Notes: generated from the sequence alone by a model not told the origin. DNA of 64,000 nucleotides from Paenibacillus spongiae (GCF_024734895.1 NZ_CP091430.1:5598501-5662500), one strand, 5' to 3'; shown: positions 18,395 through 28,215, counted from the first letter of the stretch. Numbers and translations are program-made.

Positions 18395-19231
18395 CTACCT
18401 CTTATACAGAACAGGGAAATACTCGTTTGCAAACGGCTGACCCTTGACTGGACGCGGACCGAGCAGCCTGACATTTTCATGCCGCTGAACGCGCGGGCGG
18501 TAGCCGGTTCCCTGCGGCATCAGATGCGCAACAACGGACAGGCGCGGCTCATTCGTCCGGTTAACGCCGGAGCCATGGAACGTCAGACCGTGATGAAAGC
18601 TCGCCTGGCCCGCTTTCAAGATGCACGGCTCCTCGATCCACTCCCGGTCACCGGCATATTTCTCTTTCAACTCTTCCATGTTCTGATTGAAGAATCCGTC
18701 GCTCTCCGGAACGAGTCCCCAATGGTTGGAGCCCAGAATCGTCATCATGGCGCCATTCGAAATATCGGTATCCTGCAGTGCGATCCATACGGTAACCATG
18801 TTCGAATTGTCCGAGCTCTGCCAATAGCCATAATCCTGATGCCAGCCGACATTGCCGTCTCTTGTCGGCTTATCGCCGACGCCCGGCTTGTAGATAACCT
18901 GATCGTGCCAAAGCCGGATTTCGTTCGTATCGAGCAGATCGGCCGCCAGCTCGCCGATGAACGGATCGGTAACGACGGTGCGGACTTCGTCGTTGATCCA
19001 CCAGCCGTTATCGAACTTCCGTATGGCATCCGGATTCGGATGAAGGCGGAAGTAATTCATCGGCTCGCCGTCGCCATCCCAATCCCCGCTCCATATGCGG
19101 TCATGCGCGCGGCGCAGCCGCTCAATCTGATCGTCATCGATCAGCTTCGGGCTAATCCAATAGCCGTCTCTTTCGAAAATTTCCTTGTCCTGCGGCGTAA
19201 TTTTGTATTGGCGCTCTGCCGGTATGCTCAT
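18395..19231 (-). CDS. phytanoyl-CoA dioxygenase (PhyH) family oxygenase 1
   Basis: A protein of 278 residues of the Fe(II)/2-oxoglutarate-dependent oxygenase type. Predicted iron ligands are H131 and D133 (GWHQDYGYW) and H219 (GLTFHGSG), with R230 (NRTNEPR) placed to bind 2-oxoglutarate. The interior strand MVTVWIALQDTDISNGAMM is typical. Family members hydroxylate unactivated carbons; here the substrate is unknown. The gene is divergent from an AraC regulator 165 bp away, which probably controls it. One of five PhyH genes in the window. Confidence 0.92.
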   Translation of the reverse strand: MSIPAERQYKITPQDKEIFERDGYWISPKLIDDDQIERLRRAHDRIWSGDWDGDGEPMNYFRLHPNPDAIRKFDNGWWINDEVRTVVTDPFIGELAADLLDTNEIRLWHDQVIYKPGVGDKPTRDGNVGWHQDYGYWQSSDNSNMVTVWIALQDTDISNGAMMTILGSNHWGLVPESDGFFNQNMEELKEKYAGDREWIEEPCILKAGQASFHHGLTFHGSGVNRTNEPRLSVVAHLMPQGTGYRPRVQRHENVRLLGPRPVKGQPFANEYFPVLYKR

Positions 19232-19396
19232 ATGATCTTTTCCTCCCGAAAAATAAATAAAATAATCCTATCTAAACGACCTCTGTCGTCATCTCTCTCA
19301 TACAAAATACCGCAGAACGCCGTTCCTTGACGTGTCTCTGTTTACGAAAGAGTATTAGAAACATACAATAGATAGAGAAACATATTGCGATTGGAG

Positions 19397-20320
19397 ATGA
19401 TCAGCTTGCCGGACGCTCAAGACGCTCCCGGAATGAATGCCCCTTCGAAGGAGGCTGCCGGCGGACAGACCGCCCGTTGGACGTATACGACCGATGACAA
19501 CGGCCCTATACCGTTCGTGCCCGAGTTCGTAATGATGGGATGCGACGACATTCGTAAAGCGATTCCGCTCGACGATCACGTCCATAACGGCTGCTTCGAG
19601 TTCGTCCTTGTCGAGCGCGGAATCGCGAGCTGGGAACTGGAGGGGAAAGTATACCGGACTCAAGCGGGGGATGTCTTCCATTCGAGGCCCGGCGAGCTGC
19701 ACCGGGGCGGCTTCAATATTATCGAGCCGTGCAAATTATGGTGGCTGATTCTGGAGGCGCCTCATCATAACGGATGGCTGCAGCTTACCCCGGCGGAAAG
19801 CCGCTGGGTTGAGCAATCGCTCGCCGCACTCCCCCGGATAGTCCACACCGGATTGAAGCCGGTTGAATCCTTTAAGTTAATTCGCAGGGGACTCGACCAG
19901 CAGAATGAGGCCGTGCGATCAATGACGGTCCGGCACGCCATCCACGACCTGCTGATGAACCTATTTCAGCCGACCGGATCCAGAGCAGCCATCGCCGAAG
20001 ATCTGCTCCGGAATTTCGATCTCCTGATCGCCAGAATGAAGCGTGAGCCGGAATGGCGCCCTTCCGTACAGGAGCTTGCGGATGCCGTTGGCGTCAGCCA
20101 GTCCCACTTCTACCACACCTTCCAGGAATATACCGGGCAGCCGCCGATTACCTTCATCGAACGGCTTCGCATCAAAGAAGCCTGCAGAAGGCTGACGGAA
20201 ACGGGCGATACCGTAACGAACATTACGCACAGTCTCGGCTACCCGTCCAGCCAGCATTTTGCCACCGTATTCAAACGTTTCATGGGGGTTACCCCGACCC
20301 AGTGGCGTACCCGCAAGTAG
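19397..20320 (+). CDS. AraC family regulator, divergent from PhyH gene 1
   Basis: About 307 residues. A cupin-like sensor occupies roughly 45-150 (VHNGCFEFVLVERGIASWEL, then DVFHSRPGELHRGG), and the double helix-turn-helix roughly 210-305 (RPSVQELADAVGVSQSHFYH, then DTVTNITHSLGYPSSQHFAT, ending FMGVTPTQWR). The start is uncertain: ATG 19397 is listed, but TTG 19406 has GGAG at better spacing and TTG 19385 is also in frame. It faces PhyH gene 1, its likely target; the ligand is unknown. Confidence 0.9.
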   Translation: MISLPDAQDAPGMNAPSKEAAGGQTARWTYTTDDNGPIPFVPEFVMMGCDDIRKAIPLDDHVHNGCFEFVLVERGIASWELEGKVYRTQAGDVFHSRPGELHRGGFNIIEPCKLWWLILEAPHHNGWLQLTPAESRWVEQSLAALPRIVHTGLKPVESFKLIRRGLDQQNEAVRSMTVRHAIHDLLMNLFQPTGSRAAIAEDLLRNFDLLIARMKREPEWRPSVQELADAVGVSQSHFYHTFQEYTGQPPITFIERLRIKEACRRLTETGDTVTNITHSLGYPSSQHFATVFKRFMGVTPTQWRTRK

Positions 20321-20347
20321 TCACGGGCACTTCCTGTATCACTCGTG

Positions 20348-20572
20348 CTATAACTTATGCAGCAGCAGGTCCAACGGCTTGAATATCATGGATATCCACT
20401 CCGACGGTCCCTTCATATTCGGGAAGCAGATCAGGAGGATGGCAATCAGCCAGCCTCCCGACGTAATCATGAGGAACGCAGCCTTCTCCTTCCAATATTT
20501 CATCCCCCGCCAGTTTGCCAAAGTAATGAATGCGGCTGCGCACGTGATCGCCAGCAGTTTAACGATGATCAT
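20348..20572 (-). CDS. germinant receptor small D-type subunit
   Basis: A protein of 74 residues with two hydrophobic helices (VKLLAITCAAAFITLANW and AAFLMITSGGWLIAILLI) and a short tail. Its ATG overlaps the GerC stop (ATGA). This size, topology and operon place match the two-pass D subunits described for several Bacillus germinant receptors, where they modulate receptor response. Sequence conservation among D subunits is low, so the call rests on context. Confidence 0.75.
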   Translation of the reverse strand: MIIVKLLAITCAAAFITLANWRGMKYWKEKAAFLMITSGGWLIAILLICFPNMKGPSEWISMIFKPLDLLLHKL

Positions 20573-21780
20573 CGTTTCACCTCGTCTTCATTCCATCCGG
20601 CAGGCAGCGTGCGCTTGCCCGGACTTACCATATGGGGTGCAATCTCGTAGTTCACCTTAACTTGCGGATAAAGCTCTTTCCAACGATTTTTCGCTTTGTT
20701 CCAGCTCTTCGGATACTTTCGGTGAAAGGCCTCCCCGAAGCCGAATATATCGGCCTTCAGCTCCTTCTGAACCAGCTGCAGCGTTTCGTTCATTCGCTGC
20801 TCAATCTCGCGCTTTAACTGTTCCTCCAATTTCCGGGTCTCCTTCCGGCTTAACACATCCAGCTTGGATGTGTTCTGAATGAGGAGATAATCGGCATCGG
20901 CCTTGACCGTGATCTCCCAGCTGTCCTTCTTAATCGACGGGGCAATCTTCGATTTCCCTCGAATGAGGCGCACGGAAATGTAACCTTCCTCCTCGTCCGG
21001 CTTCACGGTCGTGGTCGAGTATCTGATTTCATTCCGCAGCCAGAGAATGCCCTGGGTAATATTATTATCGGCAAATCCGGCCAGCTTGCCCTCCCGGAAC
21101 ACGGCGCTGCCGACAAGAACCGGATGGGTCTGGTTTGGCTTCTGGCCTGGGGATGGCGGTAGAATATCAATGGCAGGGGCGGCCGAACTGCCTTTCGAAC
21201 GGGCAAGCATGATGATGAACTTGCCCAGCTCCAGCGCGAGCCCCACCTTGATCCCTTCAAAATCCTCAAGCGCTTTGGCCGAGCTTCTTCGAATCTGCGG
21301 CATTAATGCAAGAACGTCCTTCGCCTTCTTATGGCTGATATAGATAAGGGTGCTGGCACGGATTTGAGGAACGCGAAAGATATAATCCAGATGTCCGCGG
21401 ACATCTTTGCGAGCGGCCTCTTGTCCGATAACGAGCACCTCGCTCTGGCCCCAAAATAATCGCCGGGGCACCTTCTCTTGAAGGCTCGCCACTGCGGCCG
21501 CAAAATTAACGCCGGAAGCAGAGACGACCATCGTAGCCGGAGTCTGGCCCGGCTGGCCTCCTTGTCCCATGCTGGAACCGGATCCCCCGCTTTGAGAAGG
21601 GGCAAAGATTTGAACGGACAGCTCAATCAAATCATCTGATTTCTGATCGATACCGACTGCGGTAATGGTTGCCAAATCGTTCACCTCTACCCGATCCCAG
21701 CACCCGGACAGCAGAGAAGCAAGGAGGCTTATACTAAGCAGCAGCGCTCCTCCTTTCCATATTCGCCAAACACCGTTCAT
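20569..21780 (-). CDS. spore germination lipoprotein, Ger(x)C family
   Basis: A protein of 403 residues with a lipoprotein signal peptide and lipobox LLSGC (Cys 27). The start of the mature part, CWDRVEVNDLATITAVGIDQ, is the family hallmark. It is the C subunit of a GerA-type receptor, anchored to the spore inner membrane. ATG 21780 overlaps the GerB stop by ATGA, which fixes the start and shows coupling. The open frame upstream of this ATG is only a shadow of gerB. Confidence 0.95.
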   Translation of the reverse strand: MNGVWRIWKGGALLLSISLLASLLSGCWDRVEVNDLATITAVGIDQKSDDLIELSVQIFAPSQSGGSGSSMGQGGQPGQTPATMVVSASGVNFAAAVASLQEKVPRRLFWGQSEVLVIGQEAARKDVRGHLDYIFRVPQIRASTLIYISHKKAKDVLALMPQIRRSSAKALEDFEGIKVGLALELGKFIIMLARSKGSSAAPAIDILPPSPGQKPNQTHPVLVGSAVFREGKLAGFADNNITQGILWLRNEIRYSTTTVKPDEEEGYISVRLIRGKSKIAPSIKKDSWEITVKADADYLLIQNTSKLDVLSRKETRKLEEQLKREIEQRMNETLQLVQKELKADIFGFGEAFHRKYPKSWNKAKNRWKELYPQVKVNYEIAPHMVSPGKRTLPAGWNEDEVKR

Positions 21781-22868
21781 CCGGCCATCTTCCTCCTTGC
21801 GAGCGAAATCAGCAGCAAAGCGGCAGGAACAGCGATCTGCAGAACAAGCAAATAAGAGGGAAGCGACACATCCATAAACCTTATTAACTCTTGAAGCCTC
21901 GGGTCTCCCCATTGGCTGATCACCACAATCAGGAAAACAACCGGCATCACCAGCGGCTGATAACGCGGAAGCCCCAGCCATTGCGACGTCCCGATAATCG
22001 AGACATAGCTGAACATGGAAAATTTAATAAAGGTTCCTGCCACCCAGAAGAACATCACCAGCGATTCCAGATGCTGAAAAAAACCGGCGACGCTTATCGA
22101 TCGCGTTATGCCCAGCAGCGGATAGACGTTGCGTCCGGATTCCTCGCTCCCCATGAACATCAGGGATGCCATATTAACAAGAACAAGCGTAACCATGACG
22201 GCTAGCAGGGCGACCATGCTTGATTTCACTTTCAAATGCTTGTCGTGCATATAAGGAAGAAGGAATGACAGCAAAAAAAACTCGCTGTACCATGCTTGGA
22301 CCGAGATGGAACCCCTAAGCGACGGCCCCGCTCCATGCTCAAACATCGGCAGCATCTGCTGCGGTTGAATCTTTGGCGTGATGAGAACGATCGTAGCGAA
22401 GAGCAGGAGATACGCAATCGGCGTTAATAAAGTAGCCGTTCTGGCGATCACCTCGATCCCGCCGCGGGCATTGAATGCGCAGAGCAGCGCGAAGCTGCCT
22501 ATGATTACGATGATAGGGGTGCGCATGTAAAAGTTGTTCACAAGAAAATAACCATATTCCTTCAGGATTAGACTGGACAGATGGATGTAGAACAACAGGT
22601 AGATCAGACCGACAAGCTTTCCGAGTATACGGCCCAGAATGTGGTTGCTATATTCAATGACCGTTTCTTGCGGATACCTCTTGCCGAGCATAATCGCAAG
22701 AAAGATGCTGATTCCACCGCTAAGCAGCCCCCAAATCGGAGACAGCCACATATCCCTGCCGGCATGCATGGCCGTAATGGCCGGAAGCGACAGAATCGCG
22801 GTGGCCGTAACGGTCGAATACATGATCATCCCCATTTGCAGCGGACTGATCCTTCCTTTTTCAAGCAC
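21777..22868 (-). CDS. germinant receptor B subunit (endospore germination permease family)
   Basis: A protein of 363 residues with about ten transmembrane helices, of the APC-fold GerB family. The opening (ISPLQMGMIMYSTVTATAIL) and middle are typical of YndE/GerKB proteins. GerB subunits bind the germinant. It starts at GTG 22868, with AGGAGG 9 nt upstream, 13 bp after the A subunit. The germinant cannot be predicted. Confidence 0.94.
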   Translation of the reverse strand: MLEKGRISPLQMGMIMYSTVTATAILSLPAITAMHAGRDMWLSPIWGLLSGGISIFLAIMLGKRYPQETVIEYSNHILGRILGKLVGLIYLLFYIHLSSLILKEYGYFLVNNFYMRTPIIVIIGSFALLCAFNARGGIEVIARTATLLTPIAYLLLFATIVLITPKIQPQQMLPMFEHGAGPSLRGSISVQAWYSEFFLLSFLLPYMHDKHLKVKSSMVALLAVMVTLVLVNMASLMFMGSEESGRNVYPLLGITRSISVAGFFQHLESLVMFFWVAGTFIKFSMFSYVSIIGTSQWLGLPRYQPLVMPVVFLIVVISQWGDPRLQELIRFMDVSLPSYLLVLQIAVPAALLLISLARRKMAG

Positions 22869-22881
22869 TTAGCTTCGCCTC

Positions 22882-24462
22882 CTATTCCGGCTTCTTACGC
22901 GATGGCTTCAAGTTCGCCGCTTCTCGATATTCATTCATCCTTCCTGCAATACGGGGGCGTGTGAGCATCCTCCACCAAGGGGCCCGGACCAGCACATCCT
23001 TCATATCCTTGGAGACTACGGGCGCAAGCGGCGCCATATAAGGTACGCCGAAGGAGCGCAGCGAGCAGAGATGGATGGCAATGGCGATAATCCCCATAAT
23101 TACGCCTAGCAATCCAAGCATGCCGGCCAGCAGCATGATCGGAAACCGCAGCAGCCGAAAGGAAAACCCGATCGCGTAATAAGGCACCATGAAGGATGCA
23201 ATCCCTGTAAGGGCGACAACCATCACCATCGGTGACGATACGATGCCCGCCGCGACTGCGGCTTGGCCGATCACGAGTGCCCCGACGATACTAACCGCAG
23301 ATCCCACCTGCTTCGGGAGCCTGACGCCCGCTTCCCGCAATGCTTCGAAGGCAATCTCCATGATAAGCGCCTCGACAATCGCCGGAAATGGAATCCCCTC
23401 TCTCGAGGAAGCGATGCTGAAGTAGAGAGCGGCAGGCAGCATCTCCTGGTGATAAGACAGGATCGCCACATACAACGAAGGAAGAAGCATCGAAATGCCA
23501 AGAAACACATACCTCAGCCAGCGTATCGGCGTGCTATAGAGGTATCGATCGTAATAATCGCCCGGTGATTGCAATAATGCGAATAACGTGATCGGAACAA
23601 TGAGCACGAAGGGGGTTCCGGCAACGATGAGAACAATTCTGCCTTCAAGCAGATAGGCGGCGGCCACATCCGGCCGCTCCGTAGCGAGCGACTGAGGGAA
23701 TGGCGAATACGGCTGGTCTTCGATCAGCTCTTCGATATAGGACGTTTCCAGGACGCTGTCGATCTTTATTCTGTTGATTCTCGATTTCACTTCTTCCACA
23801 AGCTTCGGATCCGCGATTCCCTCGATATAGGAAAGAATGACTTCCGTATTTGTGTAATCTCCAAGGTGAAGTGCGTGCATCTTCAGCTTGGAGCTGCGGA
23901 TTTTGCGGCGAATCAAGGTTAGATTGACCGAGAGCGTTTCGGTGAATCCTTCGCGGGGGCCGCGGACAATAGACTCTGCTTGAGGCTCCTCGATGTTTCG
24001 CTTCTCGAGCTTCGTTACGCCCAAGGAAACCGCCTGCCGCTCGCCCTCGATCAGCAGAACAGGCTTGCCTTGCAGAATATGCTCGTCGCATTCGGCGAGG
24101 GTCGTTAACAGCTTCACTTCCGTAACCGGGAGCATCGCTTCGATCAAGCTCGGTATGCCATCGGAAATCGACAAGCTGCTCTGCATAAGCGGGGCGAGCA
24201 CGAACTCGCCGATCTGCTCTTTGTCCACAAAGCCGTCCAGATATAACAGAACGGCGCTTAACGTCCCGCCTATTTTAAACCTGCGGAATACAGCATCGGC
24301 ACATTGGCTGTAGCATTCTTGAAGCATGCGGACATTATGGTCCAAGTTGTTCGTAAGGGGCTGTTTCTTGGCCTGCTGCCCTCGTGGGTCTGCTTGCCCG
24401 CCGCCATTCTGATCGATGCGGGCTTCAGAGCGTTGTTTGAACCGCCGCATGACATGTCGCAT
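22882..24462 (-). CDS. germinant receptor A subunit (GerA family)
   Basis: A protein of 526 residues. The N-terminal soluble domain (about 40-290) contains family blocks such as LLYLDGFVDKEQI, ESIVRGPREGFTE and LRRIKIDSVLETSYIEELIED-like spacing. The membrane domain (about 300-480) has LPFPAIVEAL-type motif GIPFPAIVEALIMEIAFEAL and RLPKQVGSAVSIVGALVIGQ. It is the first gene of an A-B-C-D operon and a sigma-G-like promoter precedes it. It forms the receptor complex in the spore inner membrane that triggers germination. Confidence 0.96.
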   Translation of the reverse strand: MRHVMRRFKQRSEARIDQNGGGQADPRGQQAKKQPLTNNLDHNVRMLQECYSQCADAVFRRFKIGGTLSAVLLYLDGFVDKEQIGEFVLAPLMQSSLSISDGIPSLIEAMLPVTEVKLLTTLAECDEHILQGKPVLLIEGERQAVSLGVTKLEKRNIEEPQAESIVRGPREGFTETLSVNLTLIRRKIRSSKLKMHALHLGDYTNTEVILSYIEGIADPKLVEEVKSRINRIKIDSVLETSYIEELIEDQPYSPFPQSLATERPDVAAAYLLEGRIVLIVAGTPFVLIVPITLFALLQSPGDYYDRYLYSTPIRWLRYVFLGISMLLPSLYVAILSYHQEMLPAALYFSIASSREGIPFPAIVEALIMEIAFEALREAGVRLPKQVGSAVSIVGALVIGQAAVAAGIVSSPMVMVVALTGIASFMVPYYAIGFSFRLLRFPIMLLAGMLGLLGVIMGIIAIAIHLCSLRSFGVPYMAPLAPVVSKDMKDVLVRAPWWRMLTRPRIAGRMNEYREAANLKPSRKKPE

Positions 24463-24490
24463 AGGCTCGCCCCCTGTTGGATAGTGCTTC

Positions 24491-24520
24491 TATTTTGACC
24501 AAATTTATGGAAAATTATTT
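24491..24520 (-). promoter_or_regulatory. candidate sigma-G promoter of germination operon 1
   Basis: On the - strand AAATA, 18-nt spacer, CAAAATA, compared with the sigma-G consensus gHATR-N17/18-CATnHTA. It is a partial match placed about 30 nt upstream of the gerA start codon, as expected for a forespore-expressed germination operon. Confidence 0.5.
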
Positions 24521-24560
24521 ACTTGTTCCAAGGTGACGCCCACCCCGTCGCATGGAATGA

Positions 24561-24606
24561 AAAAGAAAAGAGCCGTGCCTCCCTTACGGAAGGGAAACCG
24601 GCTCTT
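24561..24606 (-). terminator. Rho-independent terminator for tyrS
   Basis: Stem AGAGCCG/CGGCTCT with an inner CCCTT/AAGGG stem, followed on the - strand by TTTTCTTTTTC. It lies 70 nt below the tyrS stop. Confidence 0.85.
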
Positions 24607-24677
24607 CTCTCTGAATAACAACTGGCTATTGTCTCTCGTCCCTGCGCGCTTCCGCGGGGGTGCACCGTTATGATGAT

Positions 24678-25970
24678 CTAAGATCCGTAACGCACCAAGG
24701 CATAATTCTTCTTGCCGCGGCGCAAGACGACGTACTTGCCGTGCAGCCTTTGATCCGCCTTGATGACCGAGTCGATCCCGCTCTGCTTACCGCCGTTGAC
24801 ATACACGGCTCCGCTCTCGATATCCTGCTTCGCTTGGCGGCGGGAAGGCGCAAGTCCTGCGGCCACAAGGAGATCGATCAAGCCGGTCTCCTCTTGTTCG
24901 TCCAGCAATGTCGTCGGCATATCCTGCAGCGCCTCGACAAGCTCGTCTTCGCTTAACTGCGTCACATCGCCGGAGAACAGCGCTTGCGTAATTTTTTCCG
25001 CGCTAACGACGGCATCCTCGCCATGGACAAGCCTGGTCACTTCACGGGCAAGCTCCCGCTGCGCGGCACGCTTCTCCGGCTGGTTCTTAAGCTCGGATTC
25101 CAGCTCCTCGATCTGCTCGCGGGTTAAGAAGGTGAAATATTTCAGAAACTTGATGACATCGTTATCGTCCGTATTGATCCAGAATTGATAGAATTGGTAA
25201 GCGGACGTCTTGCTGCGGTCGAGCCAGATTGCGCCGCTCTCCGATTTGCCGAACTTCTTCCCGTCGCTCTTCGTAACAAGCGGCATCGTCAGCCCGATGG
25301 CATGGCCTCCGCCCATCTTCCCGATTAAATCCAGACCGGCCGTAATATTGCCCCATTGATCGCTTCCGCCGATCTGCAGCGAGCAGCCGTATTCTTCGTG
25401 CAGCTTATGGAAGTCATATGCCTGCAGAACCATGTAGCTGAACTCGGTGAAGGAGATGCCCTGCGACAGTCTCGAATCGACGGAATCCTTCGCCAGCATG
25501 TAATTGACCGTAAAGTTCTTTCCCACATCGCGCAGGAACGTAATGACGTCAAGCGGCGCAATCCAATCGTAGTTGCTGACCAGCTTGGCTGGGTTCTCGT
25601 CCACTTCGAAGTCGAGAAAGCGGGACAGCTGACGCTTCAGGCTGTCGGTCCACTGGGCCACCGTATCCGTCGTATTGAGGGAGCGCTCCGTAGAACGTCC
25701 GCTCGGATCGCCGATCAGGCCCGTGCCTCCGCCGACAAGAGCAAGCGGAATATGTCCGGCCATCTGGAACCGGCGCAAGCAGAGAATCGGCAGCAGGCTG
25801 CCTATATGGAGGCTGTCGGCCGTCGGATCGAAGCCGCAGTATAGAACAATGCGCTCGTCTGAAAGCTTCTTAAGCAGACCGTCGCGGTCGGTGATTTGAT
25901 AGATTAGACCCCGATATTCCAGATCGTCCAGCAAATCGGCGTTTATTGCGTTTACGGCTTCATTCGTCAT
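24678..25970 (-). CDS. tyrS: tyrosyl-tRNA synthetase
   Basis: A protein of 430 residues that charges tRNA-Tyr with tyrosine using ATP. Class I motifs are HIGS (55-58) and KFGKS (about 240), the tyrosine pocket includes YCGFDPTADSLHIG and QIGGSDQWGNI, and a C-terminal S4 RNA-binding domain covers about 355-420 (LLVAAGLAPSRRQAKQDIES). It is close to the usual bacterial TyrRS length. GAGGAG lies 9-10 nt before ATG. No T-box leader is visible in the 227 bp upstream, unlike many Firmicute tyrS genes. Confidence 0.97.
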   Translation of the reverse strand: MTNEAVNAINADLLDDLEYRGLIYQITDRDGLLKKLSDERIVLYCGFDPTADSLHIGSLLPILCLRRFQMAGHIPLALVGGGTGLIGDPSGRSTERSLNTTDTVAQWTDSLKRQLSRFLDFEVDENPAKLVSNYDWIAPLDVITFLRDVGKNFTVNYMLAKDSVDSRLSQGISFTEFSYMVLQAYDFHKLHEEYGCSLQIGGSDQWGNITAGLDLIGKMGGGHAIGLTMPLVTKSDGKKFGKSESGAIWLDRSKTSAYQFYQFWINTDDNDVIKFLKYFTFLTREQIEELESELKNQPEKRAAQRELAREVTRLVHGEDAVVSAEKITQALFSGDVTQLSEDELVEALQDMPTTLLDEQEETGLIDLLVAAGLAPSRRQAKQDIESGAVYVNGGKQSGIDSVIKADQRLHGKYVVLRRGKKNYALVRYGS

Positions 25971-26197
25971 TGAAAATTACTCCTCACATCGGATATAAAA
26001 TTTGATTCATTTATACCCTTTTTCGCGTCATCGTGTCAATTTATTGCCTATGAGGCAAATTCATATCGAATCCGGGGCATCCATGCAGCCTGCTTTCATG
26101 AACGTTATATTCTGATGAAGGCCGTTCATTTCGAGAGGATTTTGTAATTTTATGTCGAAATTTGAAATGACAAATTCATGAAAAGCAGGTACACCTT

Positions 26198-27796
26198 ATG
26201 CTGCGCACCCAGTCTATCAGAAACAAAAAGAAAATCAGTCTGACGGTTATGCTGCCTCTGCTGGTAACGTTCTCCATCCTGTTCTCGACCTTCATACTCA
26301 TCTTCGTATCCTACCAGGCGGAGAAGAAGACGTTAATGAATACAACGCTCGAGCTTAATTATGTCAATGCGACAAAAATGAGCGATACGATAAACTCCTT
26401 ATTCAAAGCGATGAAGCAGAGCTTGAAATCGACCGCTTCTTATATGTCGGCCAATACGTATAAATCGGCATCGGTCATTCTAGCGGAGCTGGATCTCATC
26501 CGCGGCAGCAGCAATTATTTCAACTCGCTTTTCTGGGCGGATGAGACGGGGCTGATTCATACCGTATCGCCCTCATCCATCGGCTTAGCCGGGCAAACGC
26601 TGTCCACGCCTGCTTCGAAGATCGCACTGGCCTTGCAGCAGCCCTATCTATCGGCTCCTTACATTGGGACGACCAACCGGCTCATCGTGCTCATGACCGA
26701 GCCGGTATTCGATTCGGAAGGCCGCTACCGCGGATTCATTGGCGGAACGATCTATCTTCAGGAAGCGAATGTCATCTATGACATATTCGGCTTGAATACC
26801 GACAATGAAACGGGATCCTATTTCTACATCGTCGGCCCTCAAGGGGACCTGATCTTCCATCCCGACCGTTCCCGCTTGGGCGAGGATGTCAGCGGCAATG
26901 ATGTCGTACAGAAGCTGGCCCGCGGCGAAAGCGGCATGGAGCAGGTCGTGAACACCCGCGGCGTCTCGTATTTGGCCGGATTCTCGGCAGTCGCGGAGAA
27001 TAACTGGGGCGTCATCATGCAGACGCCGGAATCGACCGTATACCGGCAATTGACTCTGCTTGTCCGGGAGCAGCTGCTTAACATGCTTGTTCCCGTCCTC
27101 CTTATGATGGCTGCGGCGATCTTCATCGCCATTAAGCTGGCTAAGCCGTTCGTGAAGCTGTCTGCGCTGGCTGCGCGGTTGTCGGATGGCGATGCTGTTT
27201 CGAAGAACGACTTCACCCCGCATTGGAACAAAGAGGCGAACCAGCTCAGCCATATCATGAGTCTTGCGGTCGAATCCGTTGAACGGCAGAAGGCAAGCCT
27301 TTCGCTGGCCGCGGCGACCGATCAATTGACCGGGCTGTACAATCGCAGAATGCTGGAAGAATCGATGAGGACGTGGCTGGTTCAAGGTATGCCCTTCTCC
27401 CTTATCGTGCTCGACATCGACCGCTTCAAATCGGTAAATGACCGCTTCGGGCACCAGACCGGGGACGAGGTTCTGAAGCATCTTGCCCGCGTCATGAGCG
27501 ATTGTGTCCGGCTCGGCGATATTTGCTGCCGGTTTGGCGGAGAAGAATTCGTTATTCTGCTGCCGCAGGCCGCAAGCCAAACGACGCTGAAGATCGCCGA
27601 GGATATCCGCAGGACGATGGAAAGGGCCGTAAGTCCATGCGGCGAGCCGGTAACCGTCTCTCTGGGCATCGCAGAATATCCGCTGCACGCCGACAATGCC
27701 GATAAGCTGTTTCAGCTTGCCGACACAGCTCTGTATACGGCGAAGCATGAAGGCCGGAACAGGATCGTCGTCGCTGCCCCTGAGCTTGTCAGGTGA
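26198..27796 (+). CDS. membrane-bound diguanylate cyclase (Cache-type sensor plus GGDEF)
   Basis: A protein of 532 residues that should make cyclic di-GMP. A first transmembrane helix (about 17-40) and a second (about 290-312) bracket an extracytoplasmic double-Cache-like sensor. A HAMP-like linker follows to about 370, then the GGDEF domain. The active-site motif is GGEEF (about 447-451), and the inhibitory I-site RLGD lies five residues earlier, so feedback inhibition by cyclic di-GMP is likely. The ribosome site is weak (GCAGGT). A strong terminator follows. The ligand is unknown. Confidence 0.93.
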   Translation: MLRTQSIRNKKKISLTVMLPLLVTFSILFSTFILIFVSYQAEKKTLMNTTLELNYVNATKMSDTINSLFKAMKQSLKSTASYMSANTYKSASVILAELDLIRGSSNYFNSLFWADETGLIHTVSPSSIGLAGQTLSTPASKIALALQQPYLSAPYIGTTNRLIVLMTEPVFDSEGRYRGFIGGTIYLQEANVIYDIFGLNTDNETGSYFYIVGPQGDLIFHPDRSRLGEDVSGNDVVQKLARGESGMEQVVNTRGVSYLAGFSAVAENNWGVIMQTPESTVYRQLTLLVREQLLNMLVPVLLMMAAAIFIAIKLAKPFVKLSALAARLSDGDAVSKNDFTPHWNKEANQLSHIMSLAVESVERQKASLSLAAATDQLTGLYNRRMLEESMRTWLVQGMPFSLIVLDIDRFKSVNDRFGHQTGDEVLKHLARVMSDCVRLGDICCRFGGEEFVILLPQAASQTTLKIAEDIRRTMERAVSPCGEPVTVSLGIAEYPLHADNADKLFQLADTALYTAKHEGRNRIVVAAPELVR

Positions 27797-27935
27797 GACA
27801 AGCGCAGATTCCGCGTGATGCCAGTTGATACTGGTCTTCAATAAATCGGCCGTTCAGAAGTCCAGCCTTTGAAGCTTCATCTCTACCCCGGCCGATCAAC
27901 CGATCCGGCGATTCTATTATAAAGCCCCGTTATAC

Positions 27936-27970
27936 AGGGCCGTCTGCAAATTAAACGGGCGGCCCTTTCT
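27936..27970 (+). terminator. Rho-independent terminator for the diguanylate cyclase
   Basis: Imperfect stem AGGGCCGTCTG/CGGGCGGCCCT followed by TTCTTC, 140 nt downstream of the stop. Confidence 0.75.
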
Positions 27971-28029
27971 TCGGGCATTTTTCTTGAGCTGCCGCGCTTC
28001 TAGCCAATCATTAATGGTTAGGTATCCGG

Positions 28030-28215
28030 GATCGGACATCAGATCCGTTATTTTTGATTTTCAGCGGCTTTTGCGAGAGTTGCGGACATGAGGGCCGTTA
28101 TTAGTGCCAGAACGCTTCCGATTCATAGAATTTTGCTCTGCTAACGGAACCAATGTCCGCAAATGTTCGCATAATAATTCTGTTTGAAACATTAAGGTCT
28201 TCTATGTCCGCAACA
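28030..28215. repeat. cluster of GCGGACAT-type interspersed repeats
   Basis: Two direct, imperfect copies with core CGGACATNAGNNCCGTTATT start near 28033 and 28081. Inverted versions (AACGGA...ATGTCCGCA) follow near 28143 and 28205. No open frame of substance spans them. They look like small palindromic intergenic repeats that can pair into stem-loops. Confidence 0.6.

Noticed and set aside
25971-26197. T-box leader before tyrS
   Set aside because: Looked for because it is common in Firmicutes, but no AGGGTGGAACCGCG-like core or antiterminator stem is visible on the - strand.
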